Assembly: GCF_000949635.1 (NCBI RefSeq)
Contig: NZ_BAFN01000001.1
Coordinates: forward strand, 2,531,673 to 2,595,672
DNA length: 64,000 nucleotides
Direction: 5' to 3'
From: Candidatus Brocadia sinica JPN1
Lineage (GTDB): Bacteria; Planctomycetota; Brocadiia; Brocadiales; Brocadiaceae
The translations under genes were made by a program, and so were the position numbers. The stretch's first letter is position 1. Every line of letters begins with the position of its first letter. Shown here in pieces: positions 47,886 to 56,916 of this stretch. The notes beneath the pieces were generated by a model. It was not told the origin of the DNA. It saw nothing but the letters and a program-made list of their open reading frames with translations, and did no database searches.

Positions 47886-48619
47886 GTGCGCCTGAAAGTG
47901 CACAATGCCAGAAGGGTGAAAGTCCCTTTCAGGGAAAACGCTTTCTGCCCTGTAACCGACCGTAACTGCGACACCGTGAGGTGTGGTGGGGAGCAACGGG
48001 AGGTGAAAAGCTAGTCCGTAGGTTAACAAACTCGATTCGGCCTGTTGTAACGGCGAGCCTTCTAGAGAATGGCGAAGCCCAGACCTTTTGAGAGAAGAGA
48101 GAAAAAAAAGAAGGAAGCCTATCAAGCTGAGGGGTAGCGTGATAAAGCGATGGTAGGGAACAACGGGTGGTTGGAGGCGGAATGGCTGGAAGGCAAGGTG
48201 CATGAATCAGGGATACCTGATAGAGGGAGTGACTGTATCAGGAGACAGAGCCTCCATAGGAGCGAAGAGACACCGTAATGGGTGTGGAGCAAAGGGAGGC
48301 AGGAAGGTGGAGGTATGAAGTGGACAAGTCAGGAAGCCAAACCAATGTGAGTGGCCGAGATGCCTAAGCAAATTGGAGAAATCCAGAGAGAACAGGATTG
48401 AACTTGGCTTGTAGTGGAATACTTGCTGACGGTCGATATAAGATGAATGATGAGAAGCGCTGCCATCATTATTAATCTTGGGTTGTTCACGATAATCACA
48501 GCCCATGTATTAATCTGTCAATCCCGAAGGGGTAACCACTGACTGGAGAGCCGTATGCGGGAGATCCGCCTGTACGGTTCGGAGGGGGGGGGAAGGCGAA
48601 AGCCTTTCCTACCCCCTAT
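47886..48619 (+). mobile_element. Group II intron without an intron-encoded protein, copy 2
   Basis: The 734-base unit starts GTGCGCC and ends ...CCCCCTAT. It matches copy 1 (37555) at nearly every base, including domain V (GAGCCGTATGCGGG to TGTACGGTTC) and domain VI. It also lacks a reverse transcriptase. Its 5' exon (ACCACCTCTG) differs from that of copy 1, so this is a separate insertion event and not part of a larger duplication. Confidence 0.87.
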
Positions 48620-48801
48620 CCTAACAGTCCAGTACTCATACTTTTTCTCTGAAGTTTATGCACGGCCCATCATTAAATATCCGCACTAAAAGCCGTCTTA
48701 TTTTACGGCTTTAGTACGGATAATACTCTTACTGGCGACTACTATATGCCCATTTCGGCGTATAATGCATGATTTTCAGGTCACAATCGTTTTTAACTCA
48801 T
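48620..48801. other. Region with a long hairpin between intron copy 2 and riboswitch copy 2
   Basis: No gene is visible. Bases 48679-48722 form a long hairpin (ATCCGCACTAAAAGCCGT paired with ACGGCTTTAGTACGGAT, 8-base loop). On the minus strand this would lie downstream of the riboswitch, where a regulated gene is expected but absent. Confidence 0.5.
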
Positions 48802-48855
48802 AAAAAAAAGCCTTACTGCAAAAATGTTCTCTTAAAACATCTTCGGCAGTAAGGC
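48802..48855 (-). terminator. Terminator of riboswitch copy 2
   Basis: On the minus strand GCCTTACTGC (48855-48846) pairs with GCAGTAAGGC (48819-48810) and runs into eight T. Sequence and layout copy the terminator at 38438. Confidence 0.85.
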
Positions 48856-48966
48856 TATCTTTTTCACTAAAGGATAAGGTATCGTCTTAAACTACATCCC
48901 TGTGTGTTTAAAAGACCCGTTACTTTGCGCCCCCCGATTACTCAGAGTTTGCCTTTATCGTGATTT
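48843..48966 (-). promoter_or_regulatory. Second c-di-GMP-I riboswitch aptamer, orphan
   Basis: Read on the minus strand, the landmarks AAAGGCAAACTCT, GGGGGGCGCAAAG, ACGGGTCTTTT and GATAGCCTTACTGCCGAAG appear in GEMM-I order, close to copy 1. The terminator overlaps the last block in the same way. Downstream on this strand are only a hairpin, the antisense side of intron copy 2 and an IS fragment. Its target gene seems lost. Confidence 0.78.
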
Positions 48967-49038
48967 TTTTATTACTCTCCTTTTATAAGGAGTAGCCATT
49001 GTATATCAAATATCTCTTTTAGATGTCAAGAAAAAAAA

Positions 49039-49518
49039 TTACAAGGCAGTACCTCGTCCATTGTTTTTATTCAATTCGTAAATCAGCGGGATTTCTCCAC
49101 AATCAGGGAATTTATGGCATTTGACACATTCTGACCATATCTTGTGAGGCAGGGTTTCCTTCTCTACCCTGCGGAATCCGCATTTCTCAAAGAACTCAGG
49201 CACATAGGTAAGGACAAACATCTTTGCAATTTGCAATTTCTTTGCCTCCCGTACACAAGCCATCGCAAGTTTTTTACCAACACCTTTGCGCTGGTGAGAT
49301 TCCAGCACAGCGACTGACTTTATCTCCGCAAGGTCCTTCCAGAAAATATGCAAGGCTGCACAACCAATCAGATTATCATTTTCTATAAACACAAAAAAGT
49401 CCCTGATATTTTCGTACAGCTCGCTCAACGAACGAGGCAGCATCACATTTTTTGCCGCAAAATCGTTGATGAGTTTGTAAATCTTTTCTACATCTTCAAT
49501 GATTGCTTTTCGTAACAT
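49039..49518 (-). CDS. GNAT family N-acetyltransferase (ArgA-like)
   Basis: The 159-residue protein has the GNAT core with the acetyl-CoA-binding QRKGVGKKLA motif near 82 and an AEIKSVAVLESHQ strand before it. FFEKCGFRRVEKETLPHKIW near 118 resembles the short argininosuccinate-lyase-linked or stand-alone N-acetylglutamate synthases. The cysteines in CVKCHKFPDC near 138 fit the same family. I chose the ATG at 49518 because the upstream residues do not match. It may make N-acetylglutamate for arginine synthesis; the substrate is inferred. Confidence 0.82.
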   Translation of the reverse strand: MLRKAIIEDVEKIYKLINDFAAKNVMLPRSLSELYENIRDFFVFIENDNLIGCAALHIFWKDLAEIKSVAVLESHQRKGVGKKLAMACVREAKKLQIAKMFVLTYVPEFFEKCGFRRVEKETLPHKIWSECVKCHKFPDCGEIPLIYELNKNNGRGTAL

Positions 49519-49613
49519 GTATTTCTCACACGACACTAAGGCACAAGGACACAAAGGAAAAAATAGTTTTGTTCTTCGTGCCACGATGGCTTTGTGGTAA
49601 AAAACCATTTAAA

Positions 49614-50984
49614 TTAACCAAGTACATTATACTTTCTTATCCTGAAATCTACCCCAAGCTCCTGGGCAATCTTTTTACATTTTTCTGTATCTATACCGGG
49701 CATTTCTACTATAGAAACCTGTACATTGGGTATTGCCCGCTTTGCGCTCTTGATAAACTGAATGAGGGCAGGATATGCCTTTTCCCCAAAAACCGGTTTA
49801 CAGATCTCTTCATACTTTTCTGCCGTATCAGCATTCAAACTAATGCACATGGTATCGATCAGGCCTTTTAATTCGTTGATAATGGGCCTCCCGTTGATCA
49901 GGTCACCATGACCGTTTGTGTCTAATCGAATACGCTTCCCCTTCGATTTCAGGAATCGAGCAACGGCTATCAACACATCCAACCGTTCCGTAGGTTCACC
50001 ATAGCCACAAAAGACGGCCTCGTCATAACCACCCGGATCTCCAATGGCGTGTATTACCTCTTCTGCAGTCGGTTCTTTTTTTAAGCCCAAATGGTGTCCC
50101 TTAACAATAGGATAGGTCTCCCTCATGCAAAAGGTACACACATTTGAACACCGATTTGTGAGATTTATGTATAAAGAATTTCGTATGGCGTAAGCAACCT
50201 TCCCTTCCTGTTCAGGCTCACCGATTCCAAATAATTTATACGCATTAAAGGTGGTAATTCGTTTAATATCCTGTACAGACAGTCCGTAGACATCGGCTAG
50301 TATAGGAATAATGAAGGATAGATAGGAGGGCTCGTTGCGTTCCCCCCTTTTGGGTTGCGGCGACAAAAAAGGGCAATCTGTTTCTAAAAGGAGCCTTTCA
50401 ACAGGAACTGTTTTGGCAATCTCACGCAGATTGTTCGCATTTGAAAAAGTGATCGGCCCTGCAAAAGAGATATATAATCCCAGCTCTATGCATTTTTCTG
50501 CAGTTTCCTTTGTTCCGCTAAAACAATGAATAACACCCTTTATCACAGTATTTTTGTACTCATGTAATATTGTTAAGCAATCGTTACTGGCTTCACGGCA
50601 GTGGATAATGACCGGCAGGTTGTGGGATTTCGCCAGAGTCAGGTGTTTGCGAAAAATATGCTGCTGGTCCTCATGGGGACTGCGATTCCTGTAGTAGTCA
50701 AGTCCCGTTTCCCCTATCGCTATCACCTTCGGCTCTTTTACCAGGGATTCCAGCGTCTGCCAATCCTGTTCTGAAACCTTTGAGGAGTCGTGGGGGTGAA
50801 TCCCGATACTCGCATAGATATTGTCAAATCGATTAGCTAACGCAATACTTTTCTTGCTCGATGCAAGGCTTGTCCCCACATTAATAATACAGCCTACATC
50901 GGCTTCCTTTGCGCGAGATAAAACAGATTCCAGGTCTCCTTTATATTCGGGAAAATCGAGATGGGCGTGAGTATCAATAATCAT
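49614..50984 (-). CDS. TatD-family hydrolase fused to a radical SAM domain
   Basis: Residues 1-255 of this 456-residue protein match TatD metal-dependent DNases (THAHLDFPEY near 4, GETGLDYYR near 92, HCFSGTKETA near 152, LLETDCPFLSP near 198). Residues 270-456 form a small radical SAM domain with CSNVCTFC near 279 and CGYGEPTERLD near 325. The frame is continuous, so one polypeptide is made. TatD and this type of radical SAM protein are adjacent or fused in several bacteria, but their joint function is unknown. It overlaps yraN by 4 bases. Confidence 0.92.
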   Translation of the reverse strand: MIIDTHAHLDFPEYKGDLESVLSRAKEADVGCIINVGTSLASSKKSIALANRFDNIYASIGIHPHDSSKVSEQDWQTLESLVKEPKVIAIGETGLDYYRNRSPHEDQQHIFRKHLTLAKSHNLPVIIHCREASNDCLTILHEYKNTVIKGVIHCFSGTKETAEKCIELGLYISFAGPITFSNANNLREIAKTVPVERLLLETDCPFLSPQPKRGERNEPSYLSFIIPILADVYGLSVQDIKRITTFNAYKLFGIGEPEQEGKVAYAIRNSLYINLTNRCSNVCTFCMRETYPIVKGHHLGLKKEPTAEEVIHAIGDPGGYDEAVFCGYGEPTERLDVLIAVARFLKSKGKRIRLDTNGHGDLINGRPIINELKGLIDTMCISLNADTAEKYEEICKPVFGEKAYPALIQFIKSAKRAIPNVQVSIVEMPGIDTEKCKKIAQELGVDFRIRKYNVLG

Positions 50985-51448
50985 ATGAAGCTTCGCGTCC
51001 CGGAAGCCGCCAAATCGCTTTTAGCAAAGGCATTTTTAAAAAGTGTTATCGTCGGATGTTTTTTATCTGGCGGGTAAAAGATGGAAACTACGTCAAAGCG
51101 CAGATTTCTATCTTCTATCTTCTTTTCTGCAATATACTGCAAGGCGACCTTGATAATTTGTCTCTTTTTGGCTTCAGTAACAGAGAGTTCCGGAGGACCA
51201 TATTTGTCAGAATAACGTGTCTTTACCTCGACAAATGCGATGGTTCCGTGATCGTAACAAACAATATCGATTTCCCCATTTCTGCGCCTGTAATTTCGCT
51301 GCAGTATTTTATATCCCCTTTTTTTCAGAAATTTTACGGCAAGCATCTCCCCCTTTGTACCGATAGCTTGCTTGTAAGGTAGTTCCTGAATTTTGCGTTT
51401 GAACAGATGTATTATCAAAGTAGCATATTTAGCACAAAATAGTTGCAA
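50981..51448 (-). CDS. YraN/UPF0102 family endonuclease-like protein
   Basis: The 155-residue protein has the UPF0102 signatures: GTKGEMLAVKFLKKRGYKIL near 30, RRNGEIDIVCYD near 56 and FVEVKTRY near 72. The fold is of the restriction-endonuclease/Holliday-junction type, and GEID with EVK form its catalytic-type acidic site. The cellular role is not settled. The start may be internal, since the first 25 residues do not match the family. Confidence 0.87.
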   Translation of the reverse strand: MQLFCAKYATLIIHLFKRKIQELPYKQAIGTKGEMLAVKFLKKRGYKILQRNYRRRNGEIDIVCYDHGTIAFVEVKTRYSDKYGPPELSVTEAKKRQIIKVALQYIAEKKIEDRNLRFDVVSIFYPPDKKHPTITLFKNAFAKSDLAASGTRSFI

Positions 51449-51540
51449 TATTTTCTTTCCCGGAAACTGCTCGTTTGTTTTTTTGACAAATTCTCAATTC
51501 AAAAAAGAAGTGTTTCTGCAATAATTACGATAAAATTACG

Positions 51541-51942
51541 TTATTTATCTTCTCCCTGAACTTTGGTGCTTTGTGTTGAGCCGCTTTTCGATGCGGTAGT
51601 TTCAAATTTTTCCTGCAATCTTGTTCCCTTGCTTGTTCTCTCGCGCATATAATAAAGTTTTGCACGCCTTACTCTGCCCGATTTTATGACTTTAATATCA
51701 ACGATCTTTGGTGAATGAACAGGAAACACCCGCTCTACCCCTTCACCCTGAACAATTCGTCTTACAGTAAAAGTTTCTTTAAAACCACCACCATTCTTTG
51801 CTATTACGACGCCACTAAAAACCTGTACACGCTCCTTATCACCCTCAACAATCTTTACTGATACATCCACCTGATCCCCCACAGAAAATTGCTGTGTTGT
51901 TTTTTTCATTTGTTCTTTTTCAATAGCATCAATGATATTCAT
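51541..51942 (-). CDS. rplS: 50S ribosomal protein L19
   Basis: The 133-residue protein has the L19 signature (FSVGDQVDVSVKIVEGDKERVQ near 23, GGFKETFTVRRI, KSGRVRRAKLYYMRER). I chose the ATG at 51942, which has AGGAG at 9-base spacing; upstream in-frame ATGs have poorer spacing. L19 sits at the 30S-50S interface. A short KQ-rich tail (about 15 residues) is extra. It is part of the rpsP-trmD-rplS run. Confidence 0.96.
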   Translation of the reverse strand: MNIIDAIEKEQMKKTTQQFSVGDQVDVSVKIVEGDKERVQVFSGVVIAKNGGGFKETFTVRRIVQGEGVERVFPVHSPKIVDIKVIKSGRVRRAKLYYMRERTSKGTRLQEKFETTASKSGSTQSTKVQGEDK

Positions 51943-52012
51943 GGTCATCATCTCCTGACTTAGCTTATAAAATTCCTGGTGCGGCTGCGCCACAACCAGA
52001 CGAAAAGTTAGA

Positions 52013-52693
52013 TTATATCTTGCTTAAAAGATCCGGCCTTCTTTCCATAGTTCTTTTCAGAGCATGGTCTCTTTGCCATTCTTTTATCTTCTGATGATTC
52101 CCGGACATCAACACATCAGGTACCTTCATACCCCTGTATTCCGCCGGCCGGGTATATTGAGGATACTCCAGCGAAACCTCAGTAAAAGATTCATTGGTGG
52201 TGGAATCCAGATCACCTAGTACCCCCGGAATCAGGCGAACCACGGTATCTATAACCACCATTGCAGGTATCTCGCCGCCGGAAAGTACATAATCGCCAAT
52301 AGAAAGTTCCGTCACATCCAATCCGATCCGTACCCTTTCGTCGAACCCTTCATAGTGACCGCATATCAGCATCAGATAAGATTCTTTTGCCAGTTCTCTG
52401 GCAACGGATTGCGAAAACGGATGCCCCTGGGGTGTTAATAATATCCGTTTGGAACAAACACCAGTTTGTTGTTCGATAGCCTCTATCGTATTGAAAATAG
52501 GCTCGGGCTTCATCACCATGCCCGGTCCCCCGCCATAGGGCCGGTCATCTACGCATCGCCTGTTTTCGGCATATTCCCGGATATTGAACAGGTTATACTG
52601 AACGAGCCCTTTCTCTCTGGCGATCTTCAAAATACTATGCCCCAGCACGTTTTCAAACATCTCTGGGAATAATGTTAAAATATCGATACGCAT
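52013..52693 (-). CDS. trmD: tRNA (guanine-N1)-methyltransferase
   Basis: The 226-residue protein has the TrmD SPOUT-fold motifs: DILTLFPEMF at the start, DDRPYGGGPGMVM near 50, GHYEGFDERV near 114 and LSIGDYVLSGGE near 131. It methylates G37 of tRNAs with an adjacent G, which prevents frameshifting. It lies in the standard rpsP-trmD-rplS order, but rimM, usually between rpsP and trmD, is absent. Confidence 0.97.
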   Translation of the reverse strand: MRIDILTLFPEMFENVLGHSILKIAREKGLVQYNLFNIREYAENRRCVDDRPYGGGPGMVMKPEPIFNTIEAIEQQTGVCSKRILLTPQGHPFSQSVARELAKESYLMLICGHYEGFDERVRIGLDVTELSIGDYVLSGGEIPAMVVIDTVVRLIPGVLGDLDSTTNESFTEVSLEYPQYTRPAEYRGMKVPDVLMSGNHQKIKEWQRDHALKRTMERRPDLLSKI

Positions 52694-52696
52694 GTC

Positions 52697-52954
52697 TTAT
52701 TTTTTGAACGGAATACCAAACTTTTTCAGCACAGCAGCAACCGACTCCGTCGGCTTTGCGCCTACACTCAACCAATATTCCACCCGGTCTTTTTTCAAAG
52801 TAACCTGCTTTTCATTATTTGATTCCAGAGGGTCATATGTTCCCAGATTTTCAATCACCTTTCCGTCTCGTTCTTCATGGGCATCAAATGCCCCAATCCT
52901 ATAATACGGTCTATTTTTACGGCCCATCCTCTTCATTCTAATCCTTACAGCCAT
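52697..52954 (-). CDS. rpsP: 30S ribosomal protein S16
   Basis: The 85-residue protein matches S16 end to end (RIRMKRMGRKNRPYYRI near 4, ENLGTYDPL near 35, WLSVGAKPTESV near 61). It is 3 bases before trmD and 24 bases after ffh, so it is within a translation operon. Confidence 0.97.
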   Translation of the reverse strand: MAVRIRMKRMGRKNRPYYRIGAFDAHEERDGKVIENLGTYDPLESNNEKQVTLKKDRVEYWLSVGAKPTESVAAVLKKFGIPFKK

Positions 52955-52978
52955 TTTTTTCTCCTGACAAAATATACA

Positions 52979-54331
52979 TTATCGCATCATTCCCTTACCA
53001 AAGGGTAAACTGTTGGATAACTGTTTCATTTTCTTCAGACTTTTTTCATTTCCTTTAAAATGTTTCATCAATTTCTTCATTGACTTAAATTGTTTCAGCA
53101 ATTGATTTACATCCTGAATGGTTGTCCCGCTTCCATTGGCTATTCGCTGTCTCCTGCTTCCGTTAATGATGTCCGGTACCGACCTTTCCTGAATTGTCAT
53201 GGATCTGATTATCGCTTCAACCCTCAGTAACTGTTTTTCATCCACATTCAGTCCATCCATCTTATTTCCCATACCCGGAATCATCCCGAGGACCTCCTTT
53301 ATCGGCCCCATCTTTTTAATCTGTTGAAGTTGCATAAGAAAATCGTCCAGGCTGAGCGAATCATCTTGTATTTTTCTGCTCAGCTTCTGGGCTTCTTCCA
53401 GATCAATCGCTTGCTGTGCCCGTTCTACAAGGGATACAACGTCTCCCATCCCAAGTATCCTAGAGGCCATGCGATCCGGATGAAACTCTTCCAGGCGATC
53501 TAACTTCTCTCCGATACCTACAAATTTAATCGGCTTCCCGGTAACCGCCCGTATTGAGAGGGCAGCCCCACCCCGCGTGTCACCATCAAGCTTGGTTAAA
53601 ATCGCACCATCAAATCCTAGCTGGGTGTTGAACTCCTTTGCGCTGTTAACGGCGTCCTGACCCGTCATCGAATCACAAACAAAATAGATCTGTTCCGGCT
53701 GGAGTTTTTCTTTGATCTCCTTTAATTCCAACATCAGTTCGTCATCGATGTGTAACCTTCCTGCAGTATCAAGGATAACAACATCATTTGCATTTTCCCT
53801 GGCATGCTTGACCGCATTCTTGCATATCTTCACAGGCTGAGAATTCGTTTCAAAGTACACCGGGACATTGAGTTGTTGACCCAGCACCTTCAACTGCTCA
53901 ATTGCAGCGGGCCGCTGCACATCCGCGGCCACGAGCAGGGGTTTTCTCCCTTTCGAAAGTATCGTTTTGGCAAGTTTTCCCGCCGTAGTAGTCTTTCCGC
54001 TACCCTGTAACCCCACCAGCATGATCAACATCGGCTCGCCATCCTTAAAAGGAATCGATGTATCAGACTCCCCCATCAGTTTAATCAGCTCATCGTGAAC
54101 AATCTTGATAACCTGCTGGCCTGGGGCAATACTCTTAATCACTTCTTCACCAACAGCGCGCTCCGTAGCATGCTGAATAAAATCCTTAACGACTTTATAA
54201 TTTACATCTGCCTCGAGGAGCGCCAAGCGTACCTCATGCAACCCATCCTTGATGTTGGCCTCCGTCAGACGCCCCTTCCCGCGAAGTTTGCTGAAAACAC
54301 CTTCCAGGCTATTTGTAATTGCCTCAAACAT
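52979..54331 (-). CDS. ffh: Signal recognition particle protein Ffh
   Basis: The 450-residue protein has the N domain, the GTPase G domain (GLQGSGKTTTAGKLA near 107, DTAGRLHID near 191, TKLDGDTRGG near 248, GVGEK-like VGIGEKLDRLEEF) and a methionine-rich M domain (IPGMGNKMDGL; RQRIANGSG). It binds signal sequences and 4.5S RNA and targets ribosomes to the membrane. It is the first gene of the ffh-rpsP-trmD-rplS run and diverges from rpmE. Confidence 0.97.
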   Translation of the reverse strand: MFEAITNSLEGVFSKLRGKGRLTEANIKDGLHEVRLALLEADVNYKVVKDFIQHATERAVGEEVIKSIAPGQQVIKIVHDELIKLMGESDTSIPFKDGEPMLIMLVGLQGSGKTTTAGKLAKTILSKGRKPLLVAADVQRPAAIEQLKVLGQQLNVPVYFETNSQPVKICKNAVKHARENANDVVILDTAGRLHIDDELMLELKEIKEKLQPEQIYFVCDSMTGQDAVNSAKEFNTQLGFDGAILTKLDGDTRGGAALSIRAVTGKPIKFVGIGEKLDRLEEFHPDRMASRILGMGDVVSLVERAQQAIDLEEAQKLSRKIQDDSLSLDDFLMQLQQIKKMGPIKEVLGMIPGMGNKMDGLNVDEKQLLRVEAIIRSMTIQERSVPDIINGSRRQRIANGSGTTIQDVNQLLKQFKSMKKLMKHFKGNEKSLKKMKQLSNSLPFGKGMMR

Positions 54332-54557
54332 AAACCCTTAAATCCAATATCTCAACAATGAAATAGGTAAATATAAACCTAAAACTCCTATTATAGGTAA
54401 TTACTATAAATATTCAAATGAATTTTTATCACTATTATAAAATTCTATTGCAGAATGTTAGCCGGTCTGTTAAAATTTTCAGCGTGTTCAGGATACTTGG
54501 TTATCTCGTTTTTATTTATGCGTTCTATGAACGCATTGTTTATTTTAGGAGAAAGCA

Positions 54558-54788
54558 ATGAAGGAAGGAATTCATCCGGAATATAGAGAAACTATTGTGA
54601 CATGTGGATGTGGTGAGACTTTCAAGACACGGTCAACAAAACAGAAAATTGCTGTAGAAGTCTGTTCAAAGTGCCACCCCTTTTATACAGGCAGGCAGAA
54701 GTTTGTCGATAGCGCAGGCCAAATAGAAAAGTTTCACAAGAGGTTTCAAAAGAGTCAAAAGGCTGAAGAAGTTGTAAAACAAAAATGA
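54558..54788 (+). CDS. rpmE: 50S ribosomal protein L31
   Basis: The 76-residue protein matches zinc-type L31. It has [15 protein letters not shown] at the start and [10 protein letters not shown] near 36, which provides the cysteines for zinc. It overlaps the start of prfA by 4 bases (ATGA). L31 bridges the ribosomal subunits. Confidence 0.96.
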   Translation: MKEGIHPEYRETIVTCGCGETFKTRSTKQKIAVEVCSKCHPFYTGRQKFVDSAGQIEKFHKRFQKSQKAEEVVKQK

Positions 54789-55876
54789 ATGATAAGTTGT
54801 TAAAAAAGTTAGAAAAAATATACGAAAGATATACTGAGCTGGAAAGACTGTTGTCTGACCCTGAGGTGATTGCAGATTCGGGTCGTTATACCACATGTAT
54901 AAAGGAGCACGGCAGCCTTTCGAAAATGGCAAACAAATACCTGCAACTAACGGAAACCCTTGCCAGGAAAAAGGAAACTGAGGGCCTTTTGGCCCAGGAA
55001 AGCGAAGATAAGGAATTAGCCAAGATGGCTCAGGATGAGTTAGGATTCCTGGAAAAACAGGAAGAAGCCTTGTTTGATGAAATCAAGGGGTTGTTCATCA
55101 CGGAGGATAAAATCTCCGGCAAAAACGTGATTGCCGAAATACGTGCCGGTACAGGCGGCGAGGAGGCAGCTATCTTTGCGGCCGATCTGTTCCGCATGTA
55201 CACCAAATATGCAGAGAATCAGGGGTGGAAGGTGGAACTTTTTGACTGCAGTGAAACAGACCTCGGGGGATTCAGAGAAGTCACCTTTTCCATTGAGGGA
55301 AATAACGTGTACCAAAAGCTGCGCTTTGAAAGTGGAACCCATCGCGTTCAAAGGGTACCGCGGACAGAAGCCAGCGGCAGGGTTCACACATCAACGGCGA
55401 CGGTAGCTATTCTTCCGGAAATTGAAGAGGTAGAAATCGATATCAACCCGAACGATATTTTAGTGGACACATTCCGTGCCTCTGGCCCTGGCGGGCAAAA
55501 GGTCAATAAAACCAGTTCTGCTGTCAGGATTACGCATGTTCCCACGGGGTTGGTTGTAAAATGCCTTGACGAAAAATCCCAGCACAAAAACCGGGCAAAG
55601 GCCATGCGTATCCTAAGAAGCCGCCTATACGAATTAATCGAGGGGCAAAAGCGGAATGAACGCGACCAAATACGCCGTGATCAGATTGGAACCGGTGATC
55701 GCAGTGAGAAGATACGCACCTATAACTATCCGCAAAATCGGGTTACCGATCATCGGATAAACTTCTCCGTACATAATCTGGAACAAGTAATGCTGGGATA
55801 TCTCGACGAAATCGTTGACGCTTTAATGGGCTATTATAAAGACGAGCAATTAAAGCAACTTGCGGCAAGCATATAA
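54785..55876 (+). CDS. prfA: Peptide chain release factor 1
   Basis: The 363-residue protein has the GGQ motif ([14 protein letters not shown] near 235) that triggers peptide release, and the stop-codon reading region [17 protein letters not shown] near 190. Its PxT tripeptide is PRT rather than the more common PAT or PVT. It recognises UAA and UAG. It is followed by prmC, the methylase of the GGQ glutamine, as in many bacteria. Confidence 0.97.
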   Translation: MNDKLLKKLEKIYERYTELERLLSDPEVIADSGRYTTCIKEHGSLSKMANKYLQLTETLARKKETEGLLAQESEDKELAKMAQDELGFLEKQEEALFDEIKGLFITEDKISGKNVIAEIRAGTGGEEAAIFAADLFRMYTKYAENQGWKVELFDCSETDLGGFREVTFSIEGNNVYQKLRFESGTHRVQRVPRTEASGRVHTSTATVAILPEIEEVEIDINPNDILVDTFRASGPGGQKVNKTSSAVRITHVPTGLVVKCLDEKSQHKNRAKAMRILRSRLYELIEGQKRNERDQIRRDQIGTGDRSEKIRTYNYPQNRVTDHRINFSVHNLEQVMLGYLDEIVDALMGYYKDEQLKQLAASI

Positions 55877-55902
55877 AAGAACCGTTAATAAATCAGACAA
55901 AG

Positions 55903-56916
55903 ATGCCGCCCGAAACTCATGGAACAAGCATGCCTCATGAAGATTCAACACAAGATGCAAATTACCACCCACTCATTCAGGATTCCCAGGATAAAGACGT
56001 TACCGGAGGGAAGAAAAATGCATTTCCGGACAAATATACCGTGTCCAGTCTCGTTCAGTGGGCAAGTACGATGCTACAAATGCATGGCATCGATTCCCCG
56101 CGTCTGGATGCGGAGGTTATTTTATCATATCTTTTGGGTTGTAAACGCATCGACCTTTATGTAAACCCTGAAAAGCCCATAGAAAATGCTCTGGTGATAA
56201 GCTACCAAAAAGCCGTCCAGAGGCGTGCACTACGGGTTCCGCTACAATATATCACCAATCATGCAGAATTTATGTCCCTGGATTTTTACGTAGACGAACG
56301 GGTGCTCATTCCGCGCCCTGAAACGGAATTGGTTGTTGACACCGTTATGAAAAGGGCAGAAACCCTATCCGAAGAAAATGAGATTGTCATTGTGGATATT
56401 GGGGTGGGAAGCGGTAACATTGCAATAGCTTTGGCAAAAAAACTAGAGAAAGCCAGGATATTTGGCATAGACATATCACCAGGCGCCTTAGCGGTAGCCA
56501 GAATCAATGCTCAAAAACACGAAGTGCTCGATAAGATAACCTTTTTCTGTGGCGATGTCTTCAAACCGCTCGAAGGATACGGAATCGAATCAAAGGTAAA
56601 TTTCATAGTATCCAACCCCCCTTATATATCAAGCGACGAATTCAATATCCTGCAAAAGGAGGTAAGGGATTATGAACCGTATGCTGCACTTGTCAGTAGC
56701 CAGGATGGTTTACACATGTTCAAACGTATTATCTCACAGGCAAATACATGGCTGAGATCCGGAGGTTTTATTATTTTTGAGGTCGGTGAAAAACAGGCAC
56801 ACCAGGTAGGGATGTTGTTAGAGAAGACAGGGTGTTTTAAAAAGCCGGAATGTATGAAGGACTATCAGCACATAGACCGCATCGTCATTGCACAAATGGA
56901 GGGGGATTGTGGATAA
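55903..56916 (+). CDS. prmC: Release factor glutamine methyltransferase
   Basis: The 337-residue protein has the PrmC N-terminal helical domain (about 45-120), the VLIPRPETELVVD linker near 136, a SAM-binding IVDIGVGSGNIAIALAK near 167 and the catalytic NPPYIS near 245. It methylates the glutamine of the GGQ motif in release factors. The first 45 residues are not conserved, so the true start may be a little downstream. It overlaps murA by 8 bases. Confidence 0.95.
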   Translation: MPPETHGTSMPHEDSTQDANYHPLIQDSQDKDVTGGKKNAFPDKYTVSSLVQWASTMLQMHGIDSPRLDAEVILSYLLGCKRIDLYVNPEKPIENALVISYQKAVQRRALRVPLQYITNHAEFMSLDFYVDERVLIPRPETELVVDTVMKRAETLSEENEIVIVDIGVGSGNIAIALAKKLEKARIFGIDISPGALAVARINAQKHEVLDKITFFCGDVFKPLEGYGIESKVNFIVSNPPYISSDEFNILQKEVRDYEPYAALVSSQDGLHMFKRIISQANTWLRSGGFIIFEVGEKQAHQVGMLLEKTGCFKKPECMKDYQHIDRIVIAQMEGDCG

